Of a stretch of 64,000 nt of DNA, positions 25,244 to 35,100 are shown one piece after another (within the stretch, counting starts at the first letter, position 1; every line of letters starts with the position of its first letter). The DNA comes from Psychrobacter sp. UBA3483 (GTDB lineage Bacteria > Pseudomonadota > Gammaproteobacteria > Pseudomonadales > Moraxellaceae). The notes beneath the pieces were generated by a model that saw nothing but the letters and a program-made list of their open reading frames with translations, made no database searches and was not told where the DNA came from. Position numbers and translations under genes: made by a program. The stretch spans positions 1 to 64,000 of the forward strand of contig NZ_DFQS01000050.1 in assembly GCF_002377905.1 (NCBI RefSeq), written 5' to 3'.

Positions 25244-25678
25244 GTTTTATTTGCTTTTTAGAGGACTCAAAGGCGTCATTTCATCATTATCAGTTTGAGT
25301 ATACTTGGGCATAAATGATAAATTGACGTTTAAATAGTATGGTTAATATTATAGTAAGTTTACTTAACAAAACTGCGCTATGATGGATTGTTAGCTCTGC
25401 CACTATTTACGCTAGACTATAGACGCGGGCGTTGAGCACAGATAATAGAGGGCGTTTTGACTCCCTATTTAGCTGATATAATCATTATCTGTAGGCAGCT
25501 TTTGCGCTTAAATACGTACTGGCTATAAGTTTTTGTATATTTATGCTAGGCTTACGCTCGCAGATAGCACATCTTGGCTAGGTAAACGCCGAGCAATTGT
25601 GCTACTTTACATCTATACTGTTTCATCTAAAATGTTTTAATTAATAAATATCCCATCAATTCATAGGAGTGTGCCATT
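25244..25678. other. 435-bp gap between minC and minD
   Basis: No protein-coding frame is supportable here. CAGATAAT (about 25459-25466) is repeated inverted as ATTATCTG (about 25503-25510), with a GAGGG/CTCCC pair inside, making a large imperfect stem. There is no T tract. A separate promoter for minD is likely within the stretch, but I could not pick one with confidence. Confidence 0.4.
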
Positions 25679-26491
25679 GTGGCGAAGATTGTTGTAATCA
25701 CTTCGGGTAAAGGCGGTGTGGGCAAAACCACGACCAGCGCTTCTTTTGCCGCCGGTTTAGCATTACGTGGCTATAAGACAGTTGTTATTGATTTTGATGT
25801 AGGCTTACGTAATCTAGACTTGATTATGGGCTGCGAAAATCGAATTGTTTATGACTTTGTCGATGTTATCAATGGCAATGCCCGCCTGTCACAAGCGTTG
25901 GTAAAAGACAAGCAACTAGAAAATTTATATATCCTGCCTGCCAGTCAAACCCGTGATAAAGATGCCCTGACAGACGACGGCGTCGCAGAAGTCATGGATG
26001 AGTTGTCAAAGCAGTTTGACTATATTATCTGTGACTCGCCTGCTGGTATTGAACGCGGTGCTCAGCTAGCGATGTATCATGCAGATGAAGCCATCATCGT
26101 CACCAACCCTGAAATCTCTTCGGTACGTGACTCGGACCGTATCATTGGTATCTTGCAAAGCCAAACCAAAAAAGTGATCGAAAATCAAGGTACGGTACGC
26201 GAGCATTTAATCATCACCCGCTACAACGCCGACCGTGCGGCCGCTAACGAGATGATGGATATCGATACCATCTCTAACGATATTTTAAAAGTGCCGTTAC
26301 TTGGTGTGGTCCCTGAAAGTCATTCAGTGCTTGAAGCGTCTAACCATGGCGAGCCGGTGATTCATTATACCGATTCAGTGGCTGGTCAATGTTATGACGA
26401 TATCGTCGCCCGTTTCTTAGGAGAAGAGCGTCCATTACGTCATATTGATGTGAAGAAAAAGAGTCTACTACAGCGCTGGTTTGGGGGTTAA
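25679..26491 (+). CDS. minD: Septum site-determining ATPase MinD
   Basis: A 270-residue MinD, the membrane-cycling ATPase that carries MinC. The deviant Walker A KGGVGKTT lies at residues 11-18, DFDVGLRNLDLIMGCENR follows, and the C-terminal membrane-targeting amphipathic helix is KKSLLQRWFGG. The start is GTG 25679, with AGGAGTGTGCCATT upstream; no in-frame ATG precedes it. Its stop overlaps the minE start by one nucleotide (TAATG), showing translational coupling. Confidence 0.97.
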   Translation: MAKIVVITSGKGGVGKTTTSASFAAGLALRGYKTVVIDFDVGLRNLDLIMGCENRIVYDFVDVINGNARLSQALVKDKQLENLYILPASQTRDKDALTDDGVAEVMDELSKQFDYIICDSPAGIERGAQLAMYHADEAIIVTNPEISSVRDSDRIIGILQSQTKKVIENQGTVREHLIITRYNADRAAANEMMDIDTISNDILKVPLLGVVPESHSVLEASNHGEPVIHYTDSVAGQCYDDIVARFLGEERPLRHIDVKKKSLLQRWFGG

Positions 26492-26784
26492 TGATGAGTA
26501 AGAAAAAAGGATTTTGGAGTAGCCTATTTGGTACGGATGACAGCAGCAGTGCTGGCAGTGCTAATATGGCAACTGAGCGCTTAAAAGTTATTGTTGCAAG
26601 TGAAAATCGCTTGAATAACCGTTTGACCGCTGATCGTATTGAAAAAATGAAACGTGAGATACTAGAAGTGGTCAATAAATACGTCAACGGCGTACAGATT
26701 GATGATGTTAATATCAACCATCGCTCTGAAGACAGCCTCGATGTGCTTGAGATGAATATCAGCTTACCTGAACATAAAAAGTAA
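26491..26784 (+). CDS. minE: Cell division topological specificity factor MinE
   Basis: A 97-residue MinE that stimulates MinD ATPase and sets the pole-to-pole oscillation. The N-terminal membrane-binding segment KKGFWSSLFG is present, followed by the MinD-interacting helix ATERLKVIVASENRLNNRLT and the dimerisation domain with VVNKYV and LEMNISLPE. It is slightly longer than E. coli MinE (88), with a Ser/Gly-rich stretch after the N terminus. It overlaps the minD stop by one base and ends before the terminator at 26833-26867. Confidence 0.95.
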   Translation: MMSKKKGFWSSLFGTDDSSSAGSANMATERLKVIVASENRLNNRLTADRIEKMKREILEVVNKYVNGVQIDDVNINHRSEDSLDVLEMNISLPEHKK

Positions 26785-26832
26785 ACGGCATAACTTTATA
26801 TTTATAGCGTTTGCTAGATAAATGCTGGCACA

Positions 26833-26867
26833 AAAAAAGCCCTAAGTTTCATACTTAGGGCTTTTTT
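26833..26867. terminator. Bidirectional terminator, minE / cytochrome b561
   Basis: A 15-bp perfect stem (26833-26847 with 26853-26867), loop TTCAT, has six A before and six T after. It serves both convergent genes. Confidence 0.92.
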
Positions 26868-26894
26868 ATACGCGCTCTTCCCATTTTTAAGTCG

Positions 26895-27422
26895 TTATTT
26901 TATACGCGCCATAATATTGTCTTTTTTGATAAATTGATGATATAGCGCGGCGCCAATATGAATCAAGGTAAAAACGATAATCATCGGCCACAAAATATCG
27001 GTATGCCAGTCATTAAAAACCCGTGCCAACCCTCTATCGGGGGTGACAAAGACAGGGATTTGAAATAAGCCAAAAATATCAACGGCTCGGCCACCATACA
27101 CTGACATCAGCAGCCCTGCGGCAGGCATCGCGATTAATAAGGCATATAAAGCAAAGTGTGATAATTGTGCAAGCAGCATCTGCCATTTTGGCATTGCCAA
27201 CGCTGGTGGTGCTTTAGTAAACAGCCGGCTGATCACGCGGGCTATCATCCAAAACAACAAACTGACCCCAAAAGCCTTGTGTAATCCGATATAGACCTTA
27301 CTATCCAGATTGTCATATAACAGTATCATGATCCAAGTGACCAGTAATAATATGGCGCTAACCCAATGAAAGATTCGACTAGCAACCGACCACTTTGTCA
27401 GATTTGAATGGATATTATTCAT
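26895..27422 (-). CDS. Cytochrome b561 family protein
   Basis: A 175-residue four-helix membrane cytochrome b561 of the bacterial CybB type, a likely ubiquinone reductase or superoxide oxidase. Conserved histidines for two b hemes are present in the expected helices: RIFHWVSA, IGLHKAFG, QLSHFALYALL and FTLIHIGAALYHQF. It is a single gene flanked by the minE terminator and a 184-bp gap before the chemosensory cluster. ATG 27422 gives the typical start MNN..S..T.WSVASRIFHW. Confidence 0.88.
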   Translation of the reverse strand: MNNIHSNLTKWSVASRIFHWVSAILLLVTWIMILLYDNLDSKVYIGLHKAFGVSLLFWMIARVISRLFTKAPPALAMPKWQMLLAQLSHFALYALLIAMPAAGLLMSVYGGRAVDIFGLFQIPVFVTPDRGLARVFNDWHTDILWPMIIVFTLIHIGAALYHQFIKKDNIMARIK

Positions 27423-27606
27423 AGTATATTTTATCGCTTCCTATTCATCGGTACTTATTGGCGCTGACTGATGCAAATCAGATGACATTGATTACAAGCT
27501 AACGGCTGGCAAATAAGCATAACAACTATTTATCCCAGATCAAGGCTAATAACCTTATTTAGAGCTAATACTAAAGTCCATGATAAAAAGTGTCACCATG
27601 AGCAAA

Positions 27607-28110
27607 TTAGCCATCTAAGTCAACCAATTGATGGGCAATTTTATCCAAATCTGGCACCAAGTAAACCGTATCATCAATCATCACCGCTTGGAAAAGGTAG
27701 GATAGCACAACATCTTCTTGGACACGCTGCTGAACGGTATCAATTTTGCTGTCGGTTTTAATGAAATGCTCAGGCAAATCGATATCTTTGACATCAGAAA
27801 TACGCGCCTGTAGTTGGCGGAGCTCGCCTGCTGTCTGTAGCGCGATGCGATGAGCGGTGGTATTGCCTTCTAAGATAAGCATCTTGTCCGGCGTTTGATG
27901 GCGCGGCAGTAGATGGAATACAGCGACTTCTTGTTGTTGCCATTCATAAGTCCATGTATGTTCACTATACTCATCCACACTTAAAATCAAACTACTAGGG
28001 ATAAGCCAATCCGGTTGGTCGTCTGCTGGAACAATCGTCACGTCGAGCATACCATTGTTGGTGGTCAATAAGCTCACGGCTTCAAATGAGTGCTTTAGAA
28101 TCTGTTTCAT
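27607..28110 (-). CDS. chpC: ChpC-like CheW-domain protein of the Pil-Chp cluster
   Basis: A 167-residue protein at the end of the chemosensory cluster. It starts in a 4-nt overlap with the chpB stop (ATGA at 28107-28110). Position and size match ChpC, the second CheW-like adaptor of the Pseudomonas aeruginosa cluster, which links additional receptors to ChpA. Sequence similarity is weak by eye: WLIPSSLILSVDEY, VAVFHLLPRH, KMLILEGNTTAHRIALQTAG and VYLVPDLDKIAHQL fit the CheW beta-barrel layout. The name rests mostly on gene order. Confidence 0.65.
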   Translation of the reverse strand: MKQILKHSFEAVSLLTTNNGMLDVTIVPADDQPDWLIPSSLILSVDEYSEHTWTYEWQQQEVAVFHLLPRHQTPDKMLILEGNTTAHRIALQTAGELRQLQARISDVKDIDLPEHFIKTDSKIDTVQQRVQEDVVLSYLFQAVMIDDTVYLVPDLDKIAHQLVDLDG

Positions 28111-29150
28111 ATGTTGCTCACAATAAATGACTCCGAAGAGGCGGGCATCGCCCTTTCAGCAATATAATGGGTAAGTTTTTCTGCTAAGGCTTTGGGGCTG
28201 CCGACAAACTGACAATAACCTGAATCAATAATGGCTTGCGGCTGACTTGGACAAGCGCTTGAGCTTGGGTCTTGTGCCCACAATTGACTGTCATTATCTT
28301 GGATTAAGCTTAAATACTGCGAACCATCATTTCCCATCCCAGAGAAGATAATATTGATAAGCTCACTGCCATAGACATCACTGGTATTTTTCAAGATTTG
28401 ACCGATAGCGGGCTTATAATCGCCCTCCCACCCCTGATCCATTAAGATGATACGACCAGTTGAATCGCAAACAATTTGCTTATCAATAGGTACAATGAGA
28501 CATTGCCCACCGCGCAGACGCTGTGAGGAAGTTATCAGCTGACAGCGCCAGTCATTATGGCGATTGAGTATGCGTGGTAGCGTGCCTATCATGGCTTGGT
28601 TAAAATGATGAGCCAGTAAAATACTCACAGGCAAGGTGGGTGACAAATGATCTAAAAATTCTTTGACCGCGCTAGGCCCGCCCATTGAAGCACCTAAAAA
28701 TACCACATAATGCCAATCGTTAGGCTCATTTTGGTAAGCCGTATTCTTATAAGCAGGACTATCTACTGTCTTACTTAATAACGGCAACCCCAGCATTTGT
28801 GCAAGCTTGCGCTTGAGTTTGCGCTGCCATTTTGCATATTGTTGGGCTTCATTAAGATAAGGCGCTTGACTAAAACCTACTAACACTGCAGCAGGCTTAG
28901 CGGCGGTGGTCGCTGTTGCCATATGCTCATCATAATCACCGTCTATGAGCCAAATATCAATCGTCACTGTATAACTGCTCAACCTACTTTTTAATTGCGC
29001 TCGTGACACACAGTCAACCAGCTGCAAACCACAACTACGCACGGTATCAGAAAAAGCCATGCGCTGATGATGATCTTCTGCCACCACCAGCACCTTGATA
29101 TCATTTTTATGCTTATTCCTTAGCATTAAGGCATGGACATTATCCTTCAT
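28107..29150 (-). CDS. chpB: ChpB-like CheB methylesterase
   Basis: A 347-residue protein with a degenerate N-terminal receiver-like region (KVLVVAEDHHQRMAFSDTVR, WLIDGDYDE) and a C-terminal CheB methylesterase domain. Catalytic triad regions: GASMGGPSAVKEFL (Ser), ILLAHHFNQAM (His) and IFSGMGNDGSQYL (Asp). It would remove methyl groups from the receptor PilJ, opposing PilK. It overlaps the chpA 3' end by 11 nt and the chpC start by 4 nt, so the three are translationally coupled. Confidence 0.86.
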   Translation of the reverse strand: MKDNVHALMLRNKHKNDIKVLVVAEDHHQRMAFSDTVRSCGLQLVDCVSRAQLKSRLSSYTVTIDIWLIDGDYDEHMATATTAAKPAAVLVGFSQAPYLNEAQQYAKWQRKLKRKLAQMLGLPLLSKTVDSPAYKNTAYQNEPNDWHYVVFLGASMGGPSAVKEFLDHLSPTLPVSILLAHHFNQAMIGTLPRILNRHNDWRCQLITSSQRLRGGQCLIVPIDKQIVCDSTGRIILMDQGWEGDYKPAIGQILKNTSDVYGSELINIIFSGMGNDGSQYLSLIQDNDSQLWAQDPSSSACPSQPQAIIDSGYCQFVGSPKALAEKLTHYIAERAMPASSESFIVSNI

Positions 29151-32100
29151 TGACTAAGCTAGCCTCTATACCCAATAATCCTTGGATTTTATTAAGAAGC
29201 TGGTTTTCTTGGAAAGGTTTGCCCATGTAGTCATTGACCCCAATCTCAAAAGCGCGCTCGCGATGCTTTTCACCGGTACGTGAGGTAATCATAATAATAG
29301 GCAGCTGTTGCAAACGTCGGTTATGGCGAACTTGCGACGCAACTTCAAAACCGTCCATACGCGGCATTTCAATATCGAGTAACATCAAGTCTGGCGTGGT
29401 TTCTTGTAAAATCTCAAGCGCATCGATACCATCTTTGGCAAGGACCACATTGAAACCTTGACGCTCCAAGAAACGTGAGGTCACTTTTCGTACCGTGACT
29501 GAATCATCGACAACCAAAATGGTGGTTTTAGATTCTGTACTGCTACGAACACTGATAGCAGGTTTTGCGAATTCTCTGCCTAAAGCGGCATTTCGCATCA
29601 GTGCAATAAGATCAAGAATAAGCATTACCGAGCCATCACCCATGATGGTTGCTGCTGAGATACCCGATAAATTTGAGAACTGTTGGCCTAAAGGTTTTAC
29701 CACGACCTCAATACGAGACCCTGCGATTTGATCAACCTGTAGGGCCATGTTTTGTCCACTGCGGTTTTTGATAATAATCAGTGGCACGCTGGTGTTGGTA
29801 TTGACGACCAGTTCATTGAGTTTATTACCTGATAAAATCTCATTTAAATAACGCACGCGATAATCGTTATCTTCAAAGTTAAGCGTCGCTGCGCCCGATT
29901 GATAATAGTCATAAATTCTTTCTGGACTGATACGTACGACGCGCTCAATCTGCACCAGCGGTATCGCATAATAGCGGTCTGCGGCGCGAACCACCAACGC
30001 ATCAGACACGGCAACCGTGAGCGGCACACGCATGGTAAAGCGCGAGCCTTTACCAAGCTCTGACACCACTGATACCGAGCCGCCTAACTGACGAATCTCA
30101 CTAATTACGACGTCCATACCGACACCGCGACCTGATATTTGCGTCACTTGCTTACTGGTACTTAAGCCAGCATTAAAGATGTACTGCATGATATCAAGGT
30201 CGCTTAAACTGCTGTCTTCGGCGTCAATTAAACCTTGAGAAATGGCTTTATTGCGTACTGCTTCTACATCAATGCCGCGTCCATCATCAGTTAACTGGAT
30301 AATGATTTCACTACCTTCACGCAGGACTTCTAAAGTAATTTGTCCATTACGCTCTTTACCAGCTTCTAAGCGCGTTGCAACCGTTTCAATTCCGTGATCG
30401 ACCGCGTTACGTAACATATGCTCAAGCGGTGAGGTAATGCGCTCCAAAATGGTTCTATCCATTTCGTCATCAGCATTGATAATCTTTAAATCAACCGATT
30501 TGTTCAGCTCATTAGCCGTTTGGCGCACGATACGCTCAAGCCTTGGCGTTAGACGGGTAAAGGGTACCATCCGCGAATTCATCAAGCCGTCTTGTAGCTC
30601 AGTTTGTGTCCGCGATAATTGTAGCAATAGACTTTCGCTATCACGCATTTTTTCAAGTAAGGTATGATTAATATCAACCAAATCCGAGGCCGACTCGGTC
30701 AAGGATTTCGAAAGTTGGTTTAGCGAAGAATACTGGTCCATCTCTAGAGGGTCAAAGCCTTCATGATTGACCAACTCATCATCAATCTGCGATAAAATCT
30801 GCGCCTCAAGCTCAATCTCCATCCGGCGCAACTGATCCGCTAGACGTTGTACAGTCGTTCCCATCTCTTCAATACTAGTGGTCAAGCTACTCATACCCAT
30901 ATCGATACGCGCACGGTTGATCGCTGATTCACCTGATAGATTAATCATATGCTCAATCAGACCACCTGAGATACGAATCATCTCGTTGCTACTGGCGTTC
31001 TGTTCTTGCTCAGTCGTATCAGCCACCATCGGCGGCATCTCACTGATATCTTTTTGAATATAGGTAGATTCTTGTTTTTCTTTCGCCAGTAAAATAGCAT
31101 CACGCTGCGGTTGCAAAGACTCTTTTGGTATGTGCTTTAAGCTATCAGGGTTTTTACTAAATTGCTGCAGCGCCTCAATTAATAAGTCTGGCGTTGGTGG
31201 GTTCACCTGTTGCGAGAGAATAAATACCGCATCTGCCAGCCAATCGTGACAGGCTACTAGTAGCTCTAAGACTTTTTTGGTAGCAGGTCGGCGACGATCA
31301 ATAAAATCGGTATAAACGGATTCCATTTCATGGGCAAGGTCAGCGATACCACTTGCGGTCACCATACGCGCGCCACCTTTTAGGGTGTGTAAGTCGCGCT
31401 GTAGGGCTTGCAATGCAACCGTATCACCGGCATCACTTAAGAATGCTTGGAGATATTCATTGCGGTTGGTCAGCGCCTCTGCTTCTTCTAAAAACACCTC
31501 TAAAATATCTGGGTCAGGTAAGCCGTTCGCCCAAGATTGTTTAATAATTCTATCTAAACTTAAGAAATCTGCCGTTTTATCGATACGATGGGTGTATTCA
31601 TCGGCGCTGATTTGCGGTTCTGCAGCAGCCTGATGTTGCGGCATTGGTACAATAAGCTCAACGTCTTTTGGTAACGCTGCTGCTTTTTCAAACTGCTGCA
31701 GCTGCTCGATCAGTTCAGGCGTAAAAAATGATTGCTGATAGCGGACAATATGCGCCACTTGCAACGACAAAGTATCTTGCACGACTTGCATAATTTCAAG
31801 CCACTGCGCCGTTGGCGTACGTCTTGCTTCAACGAACGCCTCATAAATGCTCTCCGCTTCATGGGTCAAATCGCCAATACTGCGTATGCCTGCCATACGC
31901 GCACCACCTTTGATGGTATGCAAGTGGCGCTGTAAAACCTTTAAGGTATTGATATTGCTGATATCAGCACGCCATTTACTAAAGCTATCATGGAGCGCAT
32001 CATCAAGCTCTTGCGCTTCTTCTAAAAAGATTTCTAATAGCTCAATATCGGTATCGATGGTTTCAAGTGCAAGCTCAGGTGCAGCAACACTTTGCACTGT

Positions 32101-35100
32101 GCCCTTAGCCTCTTCTTCAGCCTCTTTATCAATATCAGTATGTCCTGCAGTACCTGCTTCTGCATTGCTATTGATATCGTCACTTTGAGCAATATTTTTT
32201 AGCTGCTCAATAACCTGCCCATCAATTTTCAATGAGGTGCTACCCGCTAAAGCATCAAATAAACCAACTAGCTGACCATGACCTGCAAGTAAAGCGGCTT
32301 GGATATCAGTATCACGGGGTTTTTCAGGATGATGACTTAAATAAGTATAAGCATTTTCCAATTCGCTAAGAATTAAAGCAAACTTTGGTACATCTTGTGC
32401 TTTGCTGGCTAGATGCTTTATCTGTGAGATTTGCTTTGCTATATAACTTTGAATCTGTTCTTGCTCTGCATTATTAAAGACCGCTTCTAACTGCCATTCT
32501 GCATCTAGTAGCTCATTGATATTATCCTCTAATAATTGGCTTATCGTTGGTCTATCATCGGCTGAGTCTTCGTCATCGCTAACGGCGTACTGCTCACCAA
32601 GCATAGCTTGTAAAGAAGCAATATCTCGCTGACTTTGCGCCTCTTCTAACGAAACCTCTTGCTCCTGAACGTCTCGTTTATAATTAGCTAGATAGCCTTC
32701 AATCAGCGTCACAGACTGAGCGAGCGCTTTTAAATGCTGAGCATTCATCGGCGTGTCCTGTTGCTGCAAAAGCTCCAAACTTTGCTCTATCGTCGTGCCA
32801 ACCTCACTGATTGCCGTTAAAGCACTAGCGCCAGACGCTGCTCTTAGGGTATGAAAAGCGCGAACAATTTCATCACTCACGGCGACATAAGGCTCGTCTT
32901 GGTGATCAAAGACAAAATCTTTAACGCTCTCTAACAGCTCTTCGGCCTCTTCAACAAAAATATCGAAAAAGGCTTGTTCCTCTTCGCTTTGAGGCGTCAA
33001 CACGATGGGGGTTTCGGCCATTTTTTCATTTACCGAATGAATGGTTCGCAGCGTACTATCAATGCTACTGTTACTTTCGGCAATGTCATAAGCAGTGTCA
33101 TCAGCACGTTCTTGATCTGTATTTTTAACATCAGAATATTGCGCTGTGCTTATGTCCTGCTGTTGCTCAGAATCATCAAATAGTTGATCATGTAGCGTGC
33201 GGTAGCTGAATTCACCACCCAACTGCTTACTATAAGCCTGAGCACAAGCCACCCATAACGGTACAAGTGCAGGATAATCTTGACTGTCATTTTCAAAGGT
33301 AGTTAACAGCGTTGGATAAGCCGCTAACACATCACCAATAAGCTGCTGTATGTCTGCAGACGCTACAACTGTATTATCTAAAATACGGTTGAGCATATTT
33401 TCTATCGACCAGGCTAACTCGGCGCTATAATTAGCACCAACCATACGACCCGAGCCTTTTAGAGTATGGAAACCGCGACGAATATCAGCTAACTGGCTTA
33501 AGTTATCAGGAGTAAGCTGCCAATGCTCGTATAAGGGCACAATTTCTTCTAGAACTTCATTGGCTTCTTCTATAAATATCTCTTTGATATCAGGATCAGC
33601 ATCGTTAGCATCTGTCGGTAGCGACTGCGCCGCTGCCATAAATGGGATTAATACGTCTGGTATCTCTAAATCCGTTAATGAGGCTGAAAAGTCTGTTTTT
33701 ACTTCAAAGACTTCGTCAAAGTTGCTAACAGAGTCCTTTATGTCTAGAGTATCAACTTGTTCGATATTTAAGAGTCGCTCATCTGTCGATTGCGCACCCT
33801 CATCTAGTACCGCATTATTTTTTTCAACCTTACCTGTAAAGAAATTACCATCAAATGTCTCTAAACCTGTATTGATAGGCTGCTGACTTATTAAGTTACT
33901 GCTTTGCAAAATAGTAATGGCTGGATCAAAACTTGGTGGGTTCTGTGCTGCAAAATCCGCCAACATCGCTGGTAGACGTTTAGTGGTTTCTGTGACGAGT
34001 ACCACGACCTCATCGGTCACTGGTAGGGTTTTGTCCAATAGACGGTTGAGTAGGTTTTCAATAGACCACGCCATCTCACTGATACTAAAAGCACCAACCA
34101 TACGCCCTGACCCTTTTAAGGTATGAAAGCCTCTGCGCACTTCAGTTAATGGCGTTAAATCTTGCGCATCTTGCTGCCAAATGGGTAAAAAATCCTTTAA
34201 ATCGGCAACAACCTCTTCAACCTCTTCGATAAATATCTCGCGAATATCTTCATCCACATCAAAGTTATCGGGCTTAAGCTCACTACGAGCATTTAATAAA
34301 GCGGCGCTTTGCTTTTTATCGCTATGGTATGTGTTATCGGTTGAATCAATGTCTTCATTAGCAGCAGTAATAGGCGCAATCTCGCCACTATCATCGTAGC
34401 GCAGTACATCATTTGTCGCTTGCTTTTGCGTTAAAAAGGTATCATTAACGGTTTCAGGCGCAGCTATATAGCCACTAAGTAGTGTCGCCGCCTTGTCGAT
34501 ATATTCGTGAGCTTTGGTCAATAAAAGCTGATCGAAGACCTGCTGCGCAAGATAGTCGAGCAGCAATTCGATAGAGGTTAAACCTTCGGCTAAGGCCTCG
34601 GTGACATCCCAGCTCAGTACGGCAACATCATGAGTGGTTAACTGATCGAATATATTTGCCATTTTATCGGTCGCTTGGCGGATAGATGACAGGCTCATAC
34701 TGTCAAAAGCTTCGCCAATGTTAGAAAAATCTACAGCGTCTGGTAATAGGACTAGGTCTTGGCGCTGAATATAATCACTAAAGCCTTGCTTAACGTCTTC
34801 AACCGCAATACGCAGCTCGCGCAGCTCTTTATCGTCCGTCTTAATTTGGTGGCTACTTTCTACTTGCACGCTATCCATGTCATCATGAGTAATGACGTCA
34901 GCCGCAGGTATAAAAGAAGCTGCGCTTCCTATTTTACTTAAGATAATTTGTTCGGTATTGTAGATAGCATTGTATAATTCTTGAAGACGCTGCTCAATTT
35001 GCCACTGCTGTTGTGATTGCTCTTCTACCACTCCAGTTTGAGCAATTAAGTCACGTTCTATATCTGCTAGGATAGATGTTGCTTGCGAGGCAAACAATGT

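Noticed and set aside
29234..34941. Many plus-strand open frames of 60-113 residues opposite chpA
   Set aside because: They are antisense to a continuous 2325-residue protein with clear domains, lack ribosome binding sites and show no protein-like composition.
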